Positions 45,401 through 54,733 of a stretch of 62,518 bases of DNA are shown piece by piece (within the stretch, counting starts at the first letter, position 1; every line of letters starts with the position of its first letter). The notes below the pieces were generated by a model, which was not told where the DNA came from, did not search any database, and saw only the letters and a program-made list of their open reading frames with translations. This DNA comes from an uncultured Flavobacteriales bacterium (GTDB lineage Bacteria; Bacteroidota; Bacteroidia; Flavobacteriales_D; Parvicellaceae): the NCBI GenBank assembly GCA_913030835.1, contig CAJWDP010000015.1, positions 1-62,518 on the forward strand. The letters run 5' to 3'. The translations under genes were made by a program, and so were the position numbers.

Positions 45401-46395
45401 GTTGTGTTGTTTACGATTCGTTATCTGTTAATACGATAACGGGCAGCCCAATTCCGGAGATCACAAACGACACCACCATATGCATGGGCGACTCCGTTCA
45501 ATTGGTTGCCGGTGGAGCTCCTCAAATTGAATTTATTTCTCCTTCATTCGCAAATCCGACAGATTCAATACAAGTTGTGTCACCGAACTCGAATACAACT
45601 TACCTCATTGCATTCACCAATCAATGTGGAACCGTATACGACAGTGTAGAAATTACCGTAATGTATTTGAATCCAACCATATCACCGGATACACTGATCT
45701 GCCCGGGCGATACAGCTTCACTATTTGTTACTGGTGGCGTAGCATATTCTTGGTCTCCGGCAGAAACCCTATCAACACCGGATAGCTCTCATACGTTTGC
45801 CTGGCCCCTCACCCCTACTACTTATTCGGTACATGTTACTGCTAGTAATGGTTGCTCGAAAACCATTCAAACAACAGTTGGAATCTACCCTTTGCCTGAC
45901 GTAAATGCAGGAATTGATCAATACATCCCATATGGAACGGATGTTCAACTGGCAGGGGTATCAAATATGGCTACTACCGTATATTGGAGCACCACAGATA
46001 CACTCAGCTGTTACTTGTGTTATGACCCTATCGCTCAACCACAAGAAACCTCTTCCTATGTTTTTCATGTTATCGATGCCAACGGATGTGAAAATAGAGA
46101 TACAGTAATGGTTTACCTTGACGGCAGCCTTTATGTACCCAATGCATTCACTCCAAATGGCGATGGGAAAAATGACTTTTTTGTGATTCTTGGAAAGGAA
46201 ATTGTTCGTTTTAACCTTCGAATCTTTGACCGATGGGGACTACAGCTGTTTTCATCGGATAATATGGATAAACAATGGGACGGAAAATACCAAGGTGAAA
46301 TTGTACAAGTTGACACCTACGTTTGGAGCATTGAATACGAAGACAGCTGGGGTCGAATTGGTTCCTTAAAAGGGCACGTAAGCGTTATCCGCTAA
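42493..46395 (+). CDS. giant T9SS cargo with gliding-motility-associated C-terminal domain (type B)
   Basis: This 1300-residue secreted protein has a signal peptide (about 1-19), a DUF7948-like N-terminal domain beginning VENKGQWNSRIAYSV (about 25-235), and a long beta-propeller-like region with SBBP-style repeats such as TYIGGAIGSEAPHSL (about 250-735). A PKD domain follows (FWDFGDGDTSD near 784), then several Ig-like modules. The T9SS type B sorting domain starts PNAFTPNGDGKNDFF (about 1213-1300) with the usual FDRWGLQLF segment. The type B domain is used for export and surface attachment by T9SS. The preceding AAGGAGG ribosome site is unusually strong for this phylum. The 3' end overlaps a convergent dioxygenase gene by four bases. 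Its role is probably adhesive or structural on the cell surface. Confidence 0.9.
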   Translation: MRILLFLLLLASLPLLSFSHGSSSHPFVENKGQWNSRIAYSVTLPHGNLFIEKSGFAYHLMDRSYFRSLHTASPENPPEYINSHGLFVKFLDSNDDTEFNAEGQSSHYYNFLVGDQPRHASYVRSYEKVTYSGLYEGIDLAVYNTDYDYLKYDFIVSVGSNPSDIKAQYDGADKIYLKNGHLVIETSITQIVEQAPIAYQLINGVKVDVPCKFKLKDNVLSYRFPRGYNKNHELIIDPVLIFSSFTGSSADNFGFTATYDNAQNTYVGGIVFGAGSYPTTAGAFQTSFNGAVAGSTDIGISKFNSAGTSLLYSTYIGGAIGSEAPHSLIVNDNQELYILGTTSSSDFPVSAGCYQAAFNGGASVMPTNSGMNYTNGSDIIISRLSADGTTLLSGTFVGGTGNDGLNVGDSLAYNYGDPFRGEIILDANQKPIVATTTTSLDFPTTLGATQFTYGGGDSDGCAFRLNETLTTLEWSTYIGASGEDSGYGIQLSSSGEMYVTGGTTSPDLNISASAHISSHSGFIDGYLVRYNSSGTAMLSSTFIGTSEYDQAYFVQLDQNDDVYVVGQTTGNYPVTPTCYNNPNSGQFIQKYSPNLSTSLWSTVIGSGSGDVDFSPSAFLVNDCGLIYLSGWGGSLAGLGTYQADNSSTNGLPVSTTASNPAFQSTTDGSDFYLMVLNEDANGLLYATFFGGPISTEHVDGGTSRFDKNGIVYQAVCAGCGGNSDFPTTPGVWSTTNNSTNCNLGAFKFGLGNINTSISIPQPYVCIPNSFQFFNNSVGGNQYFWDFGDGDTSDLFEPQHDYTDTGTFMVTLIVSDSTGCIESDTANLFIEVHQLDNAGIQPADSICPGDTIQLSAAGGVSYEWFPATYLSNPNSPEPLAYPPVTTSYMMIATDSCGADTAYTTIYVHDTSYTISSDTTICGGIPTQLIATGGISYSWEPASLMSGSNTATPTITTFDTTTVFVEITTPGGCVVYDSLSVNTITGSPIPEITNDTTICMGDSVQLVAGGAPQIEFISPSFANPTDSIQVVSPNSNTTYLIAFTNQCGTVYDSVEITVMYLNPTISPDTLICPGDTASLFVTGGVAYSWSPAETLSTPDSSHTFAWPLTPTTYSVHVTASNGCSKTIQTTVGIYPLPDVNAGIDQYIPYGTDVQLAGVSNMATTVYWSTTDTLSCYLCYDPIAQPQETSSYVFHVIDANGCENRDTVMVYLDGSLYVPNAFTPNGDGKNDFFVILGKEIVRFNLRIFDRWGLQLFSSDNMDKQWDGKYQGEIVQVDTYVWSIEYEDSWGRIGSLKGHVSVIR

Positions 46396-46922
46396 ACAAA
46401 TCGTTCATCAACATCCATTACCGTGGAACAATTAGAGCATGTTCTTTTTTGTTCATCGGTGTAAAAATCTCTAAACCTGGATTGGAAATCATTTTCGATA
46501 TCTACCAATTTGAACTTGTATTCGTGCAGTTTGGTGTTACAGTTATCACAAAACCACATCAAGCCATCCATCATGTCGGTTCCCTTTCTTACCTTTTCAA
46601 TAACAAGGCCAACCGTGTTCTCTCCTCTTATCGGTGAATGAGGGATTTTTCCGGGCAGTAAGTACATTTCCCCCTCTTTTATGGGCACTTCTACAGCCTC
46701 ACCATCTACCTGGATCTTTACCATTACATCTCCCTCAATTTGATAAAACCATTCTTCTCCTTCATTGTAATGGTAATCTTTTCTTGCATTGGGCCCACCA
46801 ACAATCATAACAATAAAATCATCCGCTTCCTGGTACAAACATTTGTTTCCTACGGGTGGTTTCAAAAGATCTCTGTTTTGATCGATCCATTCCTGTAAGT
46901 TAAAAGGTTTCTTAACGCTCAT
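46392..46922 (-). CDS. nbaC: 3-hydroxyanthranilate 3,4-dioxygenase
   Basis: This cupin enzyme opens the ring of 3-hydroxyanthranilate to 2-amino-3-carboxymuconate semialdehyde in tryptophan breakdown. The 176-residue protein has the iron ligands His51, Glu57 and His95 in HYNEGEEW and KIPHSPIR, with substrate residues Arg47, Arg99 and Glu110. The rubredoxin-like site is Cys125, Cys128, Cys162 and Cys165, as in the bacterial two-metal form. The numbering agrees with the characterised bacterial enzyme. It is a lone gene between two T9SS cargo genes; a related pathway dehydrogenase is at 60030. Confidence 0.95.
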   Translation of the reverse strand: MSVKKPFNLQEWIDQNRDLLKPPVGNKCLYQEADDFIVMIVGGPNARKDYHYNEGEEWFYQIEGDVMVKIQVDGEAVEVPIKEGEMYLLPGKIPHSPIRGENTVGLVIEKVRKGTDMMDGLMWFCDNCNTKLHEYKFKLVDIENDFQSRFRDFYTDEQKRTCSNCSTVMDVDERFV

Positions 46923-47007
46923 AAAATTGTATTAATCTACTGTTAAAGATACACTTTAAATGGGCAACAAAACGAACTGTTCCTACTTCGGCGCTTCAAA
47001 GCCGGAA

Positions 47008-49269
47008 TCAATGCACAATTACCTTGTAAACGCTCTTTCCTCGTTTATTCGATACAGAAAGAAAATACGTTCCGGCCTCAACATCCAAGGCAATATTTAA
47101 CTCGCTTGCTCCTGACATGGATCTTGCTTTTTTGTACACTAACCTTCCTTCTAAATCCACTACTTCCAAAATAAAGTCGTTGGTTTGGCCATTGTTTCTG
47201 ATGTAAAAACTTCCCTGATTCGGATTTGGATAAACCGTAAAATCCAATTCGGGGTGTTCATTGATTCCAATACACGTGGAGAGATTTACCGTTACCGTCG
47301 TGGACGATGATGGGCATATTCCATTGTTGATCGTGTAGGTGAACTGATACGTCCCATCGGGCAAGCCAGTGGCCAAGAATGTGCTCCCAGATAACATCCC
47401 GGTGCCCGTATCGTCATTCCAGGTCCCACCTGCATTAACTGTTCCTGACAGTCCGTCCCATAATGAAACCGAAGCATCATTGCATTTATCAAACGGATCA
47501 ATTGCTGTACCCGTTGCGCCCAATTGTTGCACATCCAAGGTAACTACAGCCGTATCTGCTCCGCACGAGCTGCTCATGATGTAATATGCTTCTGTTCCTC
47601 CCAAGGTCATATAGGCGGCATCCAGCAGCGTATCGCCTATAACAGCAAGAGGGTTAGTTGGGTAAACCCATGTGCCAAGCTGACTCTCATTACCCGAAAG
47701 ACCATTCCATAAATTGACCGTATCTTGCTCACAGAAGGACAGCACTTGGCCAGTTCCTGCCTCAGCAAGAAGATCATACAATTGTACTGGAATCATACCG
47801 GTTGGTGCAGAAGAGCTCCATGGACCCACCCAAAAGTAATATGTTGCTCCCGGTGTTAAACTACACAATTCAATTCCACTTGGATGAGATCCGGCGCATC
47901 CCCATGGATTCCAGTCCATATAACCCAAGCTAACAAAACTGCTGTAATCCCCACAATCGGCTGGGTCTGCATACACCTCAAGCTCCGTATCAATGGTAGT
48001 CTCACAATTAGAAATGGCAACTGTTCCCGACGCCGGAGCTACAAATTTGAACCAAATGTTGGCTCGAGGCGTATTCGTTGTTGGGCCCGTAGAAGTCGCT
48101 CCAAGGTTACTGAACATATTCACAGAGCCATCAACAGGTAATAAAATGGCATCGCATGCATCATTGTTTGACGCAGGAGTTGAAAACGTGACCGGGCCAA
48201 TCCAAAAACTCGAATCTGCGGGACCACAAATGCCCTGAACGTAAATATCATAGGTTCCGCCTCCACTCAATCCTGTTATGGTATCTGCTGGTGTTCCGTT
48301 AACGAGCATCGTCGATCCTGAACCCAATGTAAATCCTGTTGTTCCATACTGCAACTGCCATTGTGTTTCGGAGGAATCTCCCGGCGACCATAGCACACTA
48401 ATGGAACTTGATGATAAAACAATTCCGGATAATCCACTTGGGGAAGGGCACGTAAGTAAAGTCGTTACATCCAAAGGCCCCACCCACTGAGAGGAATCCG
48501 CACCACAATCTGCCTGAACATATACGTCGTAATCTGTTCCAAGGCTAAGTCCTGAAACTCCATCAGTAGGACCTGCAGGATTCGAGCTGTAAACCGCTGT
48601 GCCCGTTCCAGGTGCAAAACCATCATTACCTAGCTCAAAATTCCAACCTATTTCAGATCCAGGAGTCCAGCCAATACTTACAGTGTCCAAACCAACATAA
48701 AGGCTCGTGAGCCCCGTTACTCCGGCGCATGTAGTACCGTAAGAAATGTCAATGGTGAAATCCACTACTGAACCCCAAGTAAAGGATCCACAAGGATTCA
48801 AAGGTGGAGATCCACTTTCCTGCTGCATCACCCGCATACCTGTTGTTCCTAATGTTGCCGTAACCGGAACTGTGAAGGTAAAATCAACAGATGCATCCCA
48901 CGGTGCAGTTCCCGGGGTACCTGAGCTTGAACCAATCGATTCGGACGCATCAAAAACTCCATTCCCATCGAAATCGATCCAGGCCTCTCCGCCTCCACCA
49001 TAATTACCTCCGCATGTTCCAAATCGAATTGTGGCGGTGTAGACATAACCGGTCTTGATGTCTGCAGACAATGACGTCTGATCTTCTACTCCCGAAACGC
49101 CCGGACAACCCGTATAATTAATACCGGAAGTTTCTCCGTTCAACGTTACAGACTCTACGTTGGAGTCAAAAGTTGACGATGGTCCGGCAGGACAATACTG
49201 CGCTGTAAAAGTTTGGGTGAAAAATAGCCCTAGAATAGAAAGGGTAAAGGTGTAAACATATTTTTTCAT
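47008..49269 (-). CDS. secreted T9SS type A protein with GEVED and fibronectin III-like domains
   Basis: The protein has 753 residues with a signal peptide (about 1-23, ending in FTAQ). The first domain (about 60-175) matches the GEVED pattern, with EAWIDFDGNGVFDASESIG. Fibronectin type III-like modules follow (about 180-370), for example YDVYVQADCGADSSQWVGP. Next are an Ig-like set and the type A sorting domain (about 675-753) with YPNPNQGSFYIRNNG and LEVVDLEGRLVY. It is exported and probably cell-surface-bound through T9SS. No catalytic domain is seen, so binding or adhesion is likely. A promoter of good quality lies upstream (49292-49323). Confidence 0.9.
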   Translation of the reverse strand: MKKYVYTFTLSILGLFFTQTFTAQYCPAGPSSTFDSNVESVTLNGETSGINYTGCPGVSGVEDQTSLSADIKTGYVYTATIRFGTCGGNYGGGGEAWIDFDGNGVFDASESIGSSSGTPGTAPWDASVDFTFTVPVTATLGTTGMRVMQQESGSPPLNPCGSFTWGSVVDFTIDISYGTTCAGVTGLTSLYVGLDTVSIGWTPGSEIGWNFELGNDGFAPGTGTAVYSSNPAGPTDGVSGLSLGTDYDVYVQADCGADSSQWVGPLDVTTLLTCPSPSGLSGIVLSSSSISVLWSPGDSSETQWQLQYGTTGFTLGSGSTMLVNGTPADTITGLSGGGTYDIYVQGICGPADSSFWIGPVTFSTPASNNDACDAILLPVDGSVNMFSNLGATSTGPTTNTPRANIWFKFVAPASGTVAISNCETTIDTELEVYADPADCGDYSSFVSLGYMDWNPWGCAGSHPSGIELCSLTPGATYYFWVGPWSSSAPTGMIPVQLYDLLAEAGTGQVLSFCEQDTVNLWNGLSGNESQLGTWVYPTNPLAVIGDTLLDAAYMTLGGTEAYYIMSSSCGADTAVVTLDVQQLGATGTAIDPFDKCNDASVSLWDGLSGTVNAGGTWNDDTGTGMLSGSTFLATGLPDGTYQFTYTINNGICPSSSTTVTVNLSTCIGINEHPELDFTVYPNPNQGSFYIRNNGQTNDFILEVVDLEGRLVYKKARSMSGASELNIALDVEAGTYFLSVSNKRGKSVYKVIVH

Positions 49270-49291
49270 ACTAGAATGATTAGGTGGAAAT

Positions 49292-49323
49292 GAAATATAG
49301 TGAGAGACAGTATAAAAATCAAA
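49292..49323 (-). promoter_or_regulatory. promoter of the GEVED/FN3 T9SS gene (-33/-7)
   Basis: On the minus strand TTTG is followed by 20 bases and TATATTTC, which differs from TAnnTTTG at one position. The -7 element ends 22 bases before the ATG. Confidence 0.5.
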
Positions 49324-49402
49324 TCAATTCACAATAATTATTGTCGTGGTTCGATCATTTATGAAATAAGCAGTTGGTTTTAATTCCGAATCAAATACAC
49401 AG

Positions 49403-49436
49403 AAATAAAAAAGGCGCCATGATGTATGGCGCCTTT
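49403..49436 (-). terminator. terminator of the large T9SS gene
   Basis: An 11-base perfect stem (AAAGGCGCCAT/ATGGCGCCTTT) with a five-base loop; read on the minus strand it is followed by a run of T. It lies just after the TAA of the 1637-residue T9SS protein gene, upstream of the next gene's promoter. Confidence 0.88.
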
Positions 49437-49456
49437 ATCAATTCGAATTGGGTTGT

Positions 49457-52400
49457 TTATCTCAACACCAATCTGTATGTGTTTATGCCAACTTCAGATG
49501 TTACGTACACCATGTATACGCCCGTTTCTACATCCAAATTGATATTGACCTCTTGAGATTGGTTCATGTAAACAGCTTTAGAATACACCTTTTTGCCATT
49601 CATATCAACAACATCAATGGCATAGTCATTGGCATTTCCATTGTTCCTCACCCAGAAGCTACCTCTGTTCGGATTCGGATAAATGCTGAAATCCGTGTCC
49701 CCTTGCTCGTAGATTGACGATGGAGTTGAACATGAAACAGCAATGTCCAACGGAGTATAAGGACCTCCTACGCCGTCCTGACAATCGTAGCCTCCGTCAG
49801 CAGCAACTACCACCGTTATCACCCCAGTAGTTGAAGTAACAACCGCTCCAGTGTGATCGCCGTCCGTATTGTACAAGAGTGCACCCGAAGTGCCATTTCC
49901 TTCGTATACCTGTAAACTGTCGTATCCTACCTCTGTTTCACCCGCTAAAACAGTAATCGTTACGTGATCTCCCGGTGTGCTTGCCTCTCCCACGAATAAC
50001 GTTTGGATTCCAGGCCCATAACAGAAGTTCATGGTATCCAAGCACGTTGCGTGGGTAAAGAAATCCACAGGTCCGGTGAATGTACTGGAACCGGATGTGT
50101 CGCAATCCGCCTGCACATAATAATCATAGGCAGTCGCAGATGTGAGACCCGTTAGTGTATATGGATTTGTAACGCCTGTTACGGTTGTTCCCGTTCCGGG
50201 TGTAAAGCCCGACAGACCATATTCAATGTTCCATAACGTTTCCGTTCCTCCGGCAGTCCATGACAAGACCGCACTGGAAGTCGTAATTGAGTCTACACTC
50301 ATCGATGTAGGAGCAACACAAGACGGTGTTTCTTCCACTGTCACTTCATCTACCACATTGGCTCTACCCCAGTTATTGATTCCTTCAAATGCTATTTGGT
50401 AAGTACTTGAAGCGCCCGGAAGAGTAACAATTGCCTCTGTCCATGAGCTAACATTCGAGGAATCACTCCAGATCTCAACCCATACACCAGTTGGACTGTC
50501 TCTGTAGAGCAGGCGAGTGTAGTTTTGATCTCCAAACCAATCTTCCTGACCGTAATAGAATACCACTCTTGGATTGCTCAAGGAGGTTAAATCAAGCTCA
50601 GGCGAAACCAGCTTAGTTATTGGTGATGCAGCTCCCGAAGGACCTGTACTTACAAATCGTGCATTCTTTGTTCCACTATAGGCTGTTAAAATCGACCCCC
50701 CACTTGAACCTAAATCATACGTCCAGTCTTCCGATCCATCTTCCTGAATATTTGACCAACAGCTTCTGGTTAAAGAGCTGTCTTCAAAACTTTCAGTGAA
50801 TGGGAAACTGGTAACCGCATTACAAAGGGTTGAAAACGTAAATGGTCCTGAATACGCACTGGAATCACGACAACAATCCGCTTGAACGTAAAAGTCGTAC
50901 GATGTGTTGTCAGACAATCCGGTTAGCGCATAAGGATTACTACTGGTCGATACCATAGTACCTGTGCCCGGAGTGAATCCTGCGGGACCATACTCTATAT
51001 TCCATGTCGTCGCTGAGCCCAATTCTGTCCAACCTAGATCAGCCGAATTCGTTGTTACATTGCTAACAAATAGACTGTCCGGATCCGAACAAACGGGGGG
51101 AGCACAAATTGAGCTTGAGGATGAATCCGTTTGGAACAAACCAACAGGAGGAACCGAACTGTAAGAACCGATCAATATACCGAGAGGATCGTATATGTCA
51201 AAACTTATTTCAAAATCATATATGCCCGAATTGAAAGCAAAATCGACTATATCTCCCGTACTTGCAGGAATCGTATCTGAACCTGCGAATAAACTGTCCA
51301 ATGTAACATTGGTTACCACACAGTTCACCGTAACGTCGATAGATGCTCCGTTCCAACCATCACCATAGCTATCGAACATGTTGATGATGTAGTAGCATGC
51401 CGGTGGAGGTAAAGTTGAGAATGTAAACGGACCTGCCCACGCACTGCTGTCCGGTCCACAATCCGCCTGAACATAAAAATCATACGTTGTTCCGGTATCT
51501 AACCCGGCAAGGACATACGGATTCGAAGTTACTCCACCAATGACCATTCCTGTTCCAGGTGCAAATCCGGTGGTATCGTATTCAATGTTCCAGGTAGTTG
51601 CTGTTCCATTTTCCAACCAAGATAACAGCGCGCTGGTAGTTGTCAGCGAATCCACCGCTAAATCTGAAGGAGCCAGACAAGACGGGGTTTCTTCTACCAA
51701 CACTTCGTCAACCACATTTGCTCGACCCCAATTGTTGATCCCTTCAAATGCAATCTGATACGTTGCCGATGGAGATGGCAGAGTTACCATAGCCTCTGTC
51801 CAAGCAGGCACATTGGTTGAATCGCTCCATAGCTCAGTCCATGCACCTGCTGGGTTGTCTCTATACAATAATCTGATGAAGTTTTGATCACCGAACCATT
51901 CTTCCTGTCCATAATAGAATACTACCCTTGGATTACTCAATGAAGTTAAGTCCAATTCGGGGGATACCAGTTTCGTAGCCGGCGTTCCTCCTCCCGATGG
52001 ACTGGAACTTACAAACCGTGCATTCTTTGTTCCACTATACGCCGTCAATATTGCGCCCCCACTCGAGCCCGTATCGTACGTCCAATCCGCAGCACCTGAC
52101 TCCTGAATATTGGTCCAGCAGTCTCTTGTAAGTGACGTATCCTCAAAACTCTCCGTAAACGGGAAAAGCGAAACTGCCTCACACGGTGTAGAGAAGGATT
52201 CCGGTCCAGCATATGTACTTGAATCCGCTCCACAATCTGCCTGTACATAAAAGTCGTAAGCCGTATTGGATGTTAGTCCGGTTAAAGAATAAGGGGTTGT
52301 TCCTGTTGAAACTACAGTTCCTGTACCAGGAGTAAACCCAGCCGGACCGTACTCAATGTTCCACATCGTTTCTGTTCCTCCTGCTGTCCAGCCTAAATCC

Positions 52401-54370
52401 GCAGATGTTGTTGTTATGTTAGTCACAGTTAATGCAGTTGGACTAACACATGGCGGTGTTTCTTCTACCATTACTTCATCAACCACATTTGCTCGACCCC
52501 AATTGTTGATCCCTTCAAACGCGATCTGGTACGTCGCAGATGGAGAAGGTAGTGTTACCATTGCCTCGGTCCAAGCAGATACGTCTGTCGAATCGCTCCA
52601 GAGCTCAGTCCATGCGCCTCCTGGATTATCTCTGTAGAGTAAACGTATGTAGTTCTGATCACCGAACCATTGTTCCTGCCCGTAATAAAACACTACTCGA
52701 GGGTTACTCAAAGATGACAGATCCATCTCTGGAGAAACCAATTTGGTAATTGGGCTATTCGTACCCGACTGGCTTACAAATCGAGCATTTTTTGTTCCAC
52801 TGTAAGCAGCGGCTATTGCTCCACCACTCGACCCAGTATCATACGTCCAGTCTGCAGCGCCGTCTTCCTGAATATTGGTCCAACAGCCTCTTGTTGAAGA
52901 TGTGTCCTCAAAACTTTCAGTAAATGGAAATACGGAGACCGCATCACAAGATGTAGCAAATGACTCCGGACCGACATATGCACTGGAATCTGCTCCACAA
53001 TCTGCCTGCACGTAAAAATCATACGCTGTATTTGAGGTTAGTCCTCCTAGCGTATAGGGATTGGTTCCGGTTGCAACAATGGTTCCCGTACCAGGAGTAA
53101 AGCCAGCAGGGCCATACTCAATGTTCCACATTGTTTCTGTTCCCCCAGCGGTCCATCCCAAGTCCGCAGAAGTGGTTGTTACATTCGCTATCGTTAATGC
53201 AGTGGGGTCAGCACAGGATGGGGGGGGTGCACAAGATAGTGAGTAAGTAAAGGTTGTACCTGTTACACTACCATCCGAAACCACATAAAAGGATATCTCG
53301 CCCGTAGTTGATTCATACGAACCTACTATAGACCCATTTGCTGAAGCCAATGTTGAACCTGACCCGTCAGCCGCATCATTGATGTACCACGTATCACAAC
53401 AGGATTCTGTAGACCCGGCTGTAAAATCAATTGTGATATAGTCACCCGGCGTATTGGCTACAAAGCTCTGCAAACTTGAGCCCATTGTGCTGTTGTTCAA
53501 ATAATCGAAAGTTCCGGCGGAAGAACAATCGCCATAAGTAACAAATGATTCTGGACCGACAAAAGCACTCGTATCGCCAGGTCCGCAAATAGCCCGCACA
53601 TAAAAATCATAGGAAGTTCCTGCTGCCAATCCGGTTAAATTGTAGGGGTTTGTACCTGCAAGTACCACCGATCCTGAGCCAGGAGTGAACCCGGATGCAC
53701 CGTATTCTATTTGCCAAGAGGTTTCTGTTCCTCCCGCTGTCCAACCAAGATCAACGGAGGACGTTGTTGCATTCGCTGAAGTTAATGCAGAGGGATCAGC
53801 ACAGGACGGAGGCGCTGCAGAAACAATTGTTGGTGATGACATACAGAATCCCCAGCCCCATAGTGAGGATGCGTCATATTTGAATCGATATTGAAAACCT
53901 GAAAGCTGAGTAGGTGTAAAAGCACTGATATCAAGTTCAGAGCTAGTAACCCCAGTTGCTGGTAGAGCCGCGCACCAACCTCCTGTTGTGCCGCTATTGT
54001 CGGGAATTGCCTCCCAAATTACCCAAGCTCCGCCATCAAAATCATACCACTCGAGATTAAAAACATCTCCCAGGTTATAATTATAGTTGTAATTAACACT
54101 CAGGAGGGTTTCTCCTGCCGCAAACGCGGCTGACAGATCAATTACCGGAGAGCTTGCCTCCAGAACATCTGTAGATCCTGATCCAGCCGCGTCATCGTCA
54201 TAACTAAAATTAGACGTAACCGTTGGATCGTTAAGAAGAGCAGGTGCATCATAGGTCCCGGACAGAGTCCAAGAAACATTGGGCCATGAAGCTGCCTGAT
54301 TGAGCACCTGGGCACTCATCTGGCCATACCAGATTACTAAAATTAATAAGGATAGTAAAGATTTTTTCAT
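49457..54370 (-). CDS. giant modular T9SS type A surface protein
   Basis: This 1637-residue secreted protein has a signal peptide (about 1-20, ending GQMSAQ). It is built from six fibronectin III-like modules (each with a YDFYVQADCG-type motif), two CUB-like segments, three nearly identical MAM-like/choice-of-anchor modules (each starting FPFTESFED and ending with a conserved INNWGRANVVDEV stretch) and one short DSYGDGWNGAS unit. A type A sorting domain closes it (about 1560-1637; YPNPNRGSFWVRNNG). It is surface-exposed, probably adhesive or carbohydrate-binding; no catalytic site is visible. The MAM repeats look recently duplicated at DNA level. The terminator at 49403-49436 lies just past its stop. 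Confidence 0.92.
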   Translation of the reverse strand: MKKSLLSLLILVIWYGQMSAQVLNQAASWPNVSWTLSGTYDAPALLNDPTVTSNFSYDDDAAGSGSTDVLEASSPVIDLSAAFAAGETLLSVNYNYNYNLGDVFNLEWYDFDGGAWVIWEAIPDNSGTTGGWCAALPATGVTSSELDISAFTPTQLSGFQYRFKYDASSLWGWGFCMSSPTIVSAAPPSCADPSALTSANATTSSVDLGWTAGGTETSWQIEYGASGFTPGSGSVVLAGTNPYNLTGLAAGTSYDFYVRAICGPGDTSAFVGPESFVTYGDCSSAGTFDYLNNSTMGSSLQSFVANTPGDYITIDFTAGSTESCCDTWYINDAADGSGSTLASANGSIVGSYESTTGEISFYVVSDGSVTGTTFTYSLSCAPPPSCADPTALTIANVTTTSADLGWTAGGTETMWNIEYGPAGFTPGTGTIVATGTNPYTLGGLTSNTAYDFYVQADCGADSSAYVGPESFATSCDAVSVFPFTESFEDTSSTRGCWTNIQEDGAADWTYDTGSSGGAIAAAYSGTKNARFVSQSGTNSPITKLVSPEMDLSSLSNPRVVFYYGQEQWFGDQNYIRLLYRDNPGGAWTELWSDSTDVSAWTEAMVTLPSPSATYQIAFEGINNWGRANVVDEVMVEETPPCVSPTALTVTNITTTSADLGWTAGGTETMWNIEYGPAGFTPGTGTVVSTGTTPYSLTGLTSNTAYDFYVQADCGADSSTYAGPESFSTPCEAVSLFPFTESFEDTSLTRDCWTNIQESGAADWTYDTGSSGGAILTAYSGTKNARFVSSSPSGGGTPATKLVSPELDLTSLSNPRVVFYYGQEEWFGDQNFIRLLYRDNPAGAWTELWSDSTNVPAWTEAMVTLPSPSATYQIAFEGINNWGRANVVDEVLVEETPSCLAPSDLAVDSLTTTSALLSWLENGTATTWNIEYDTTGFAPGTGMVIGGVTSNPYVLAGLDTGTTYDFYVQADCGPDSSAWAGPFTFSTLPPPACYYIINMFDSYGDGWNGASIDVTVNCVVTNVTLDSLFAGSDTIPASTGDIVDFAFNSGIYDFEISFDIYDPLGILIGSYSSVPPVGLFQTDSSSSSICAPPVCSDPDSLFVSNVTTNSADLGWTELGSATTWNIEYGPAGFTPGTGTMVSTSSNPYALTGLSDNTSYDFYVQADCCRDSSAYSGPFTFSTLCNAVTSFPFTESFEDSSLTRSCWSNIQEDGSEDWTYDLGSSGGSILTAYSGTKNARFVSTGPSGAASPITKLVSPELDLTSLSNPRVVFYYGQEDWFGDQNYTRLLYRDSPTGVWVEIWSDSSNVSSWTEAIVTLPGASSTYQIAFEGINNWGRANVVDEVTVEETPSCVAPTSMSVDSITTSSAVLSWTAGGTETLWNIEYGLSGFTPGTGTTVTGVTNPYTLTGLTSATAYDYYVQADCDTSGSSTFTGPVDFFTHATCLDTMNFCYGPGIQTLFVGEASTPGDHVTITVLAGETEVGYDSLQVYEGNGTSGALLYNTDGDHTGAVVTSTTGVITVVVAADGGYDCQDGVGGPYTPLDIAVSCSTPSSIYEQGDTDFSIYPNPNRGSFWVRNNGNANDYAIDVVDMNGKKVYSKAVYMNQSQEVNINLDVETGVYMVYVTSEVGINTYRLVLR
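50325..52950 (-). repeat. FN3 plus MAM-like internal tandem repeats
   Basis: Three MAM-like modules of about 165 codons, each preceded by an FN3 module, lie near 52950-52445, 52185-51685 and 50835-50325. The first two follow each other directly at a period of about 765 bases and share long stretches of identical DNA, for example around 51714 and 52471. The third is separated by an extra FN3 and a DSYGDGWNG unit. This suggests recent duplication, and copy number may vary. Confidence 0.8.
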
Positions 54371-54733
54371 GTTCTATTTTATTTAATTACAACACATATC
54401 GTCCTCCTTAAGGTTGTGATACCTTACATGGGTTGCCAGACTATTTGGGATGAATAAACTAGTGAAATGTAGAGGACTAAAATTCAAATTATTTTGACTT
54501 AAAGGGTATTTAAGTTACGACCATAAAGCTTGATTATCAAAAATTAATCAGTTTAATCCGACCAAACGTCGCTATTTGTCGATATTCAACATGCGCATAA
54601 TCCATTTGTGAACGCAGAACACCTTCATTTAAAAAGCCACTGTTACACCCTGTAACCTCTTTTTTCTATTTAGCCGGCACAATCTTAATCGTTTTTACTA
54701 TGTTCGCTATTCAATGAACAACCGATTATTGCA
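54371..54733. other. 363-base divergent intergenic region
   Basis: It lies between the leftward T9SS gene and the rightward SDR gene. It contains a six-base stem hairpin TAAGGT/ACCTTA (54409-54426) in the likely leader of the T9SS gene and a perfect GTTACA-CCC-TGTAAC inverted repeat (54642-54656) upstream of the SDR gene. A weak TATGTTCG element precedes the SDR gene. No ORF of note, RNA gene or clear -33/-7 pair was seen. Confidence 0.45.

Noticed and set aside
46923-47007. A terminator downstream of the GEVED T9SS gene
   Set aside because: Only a six-base stem with a wobble pair and no T run; too weak to call.
51690-53000. Near-identical repeats as a possible CRISPR array or insertion element
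   Set aside because: The repeats are long, in-frame protein modules (FN3 and MAM-like) without spacers, terminal inverted repeats or a transposase.
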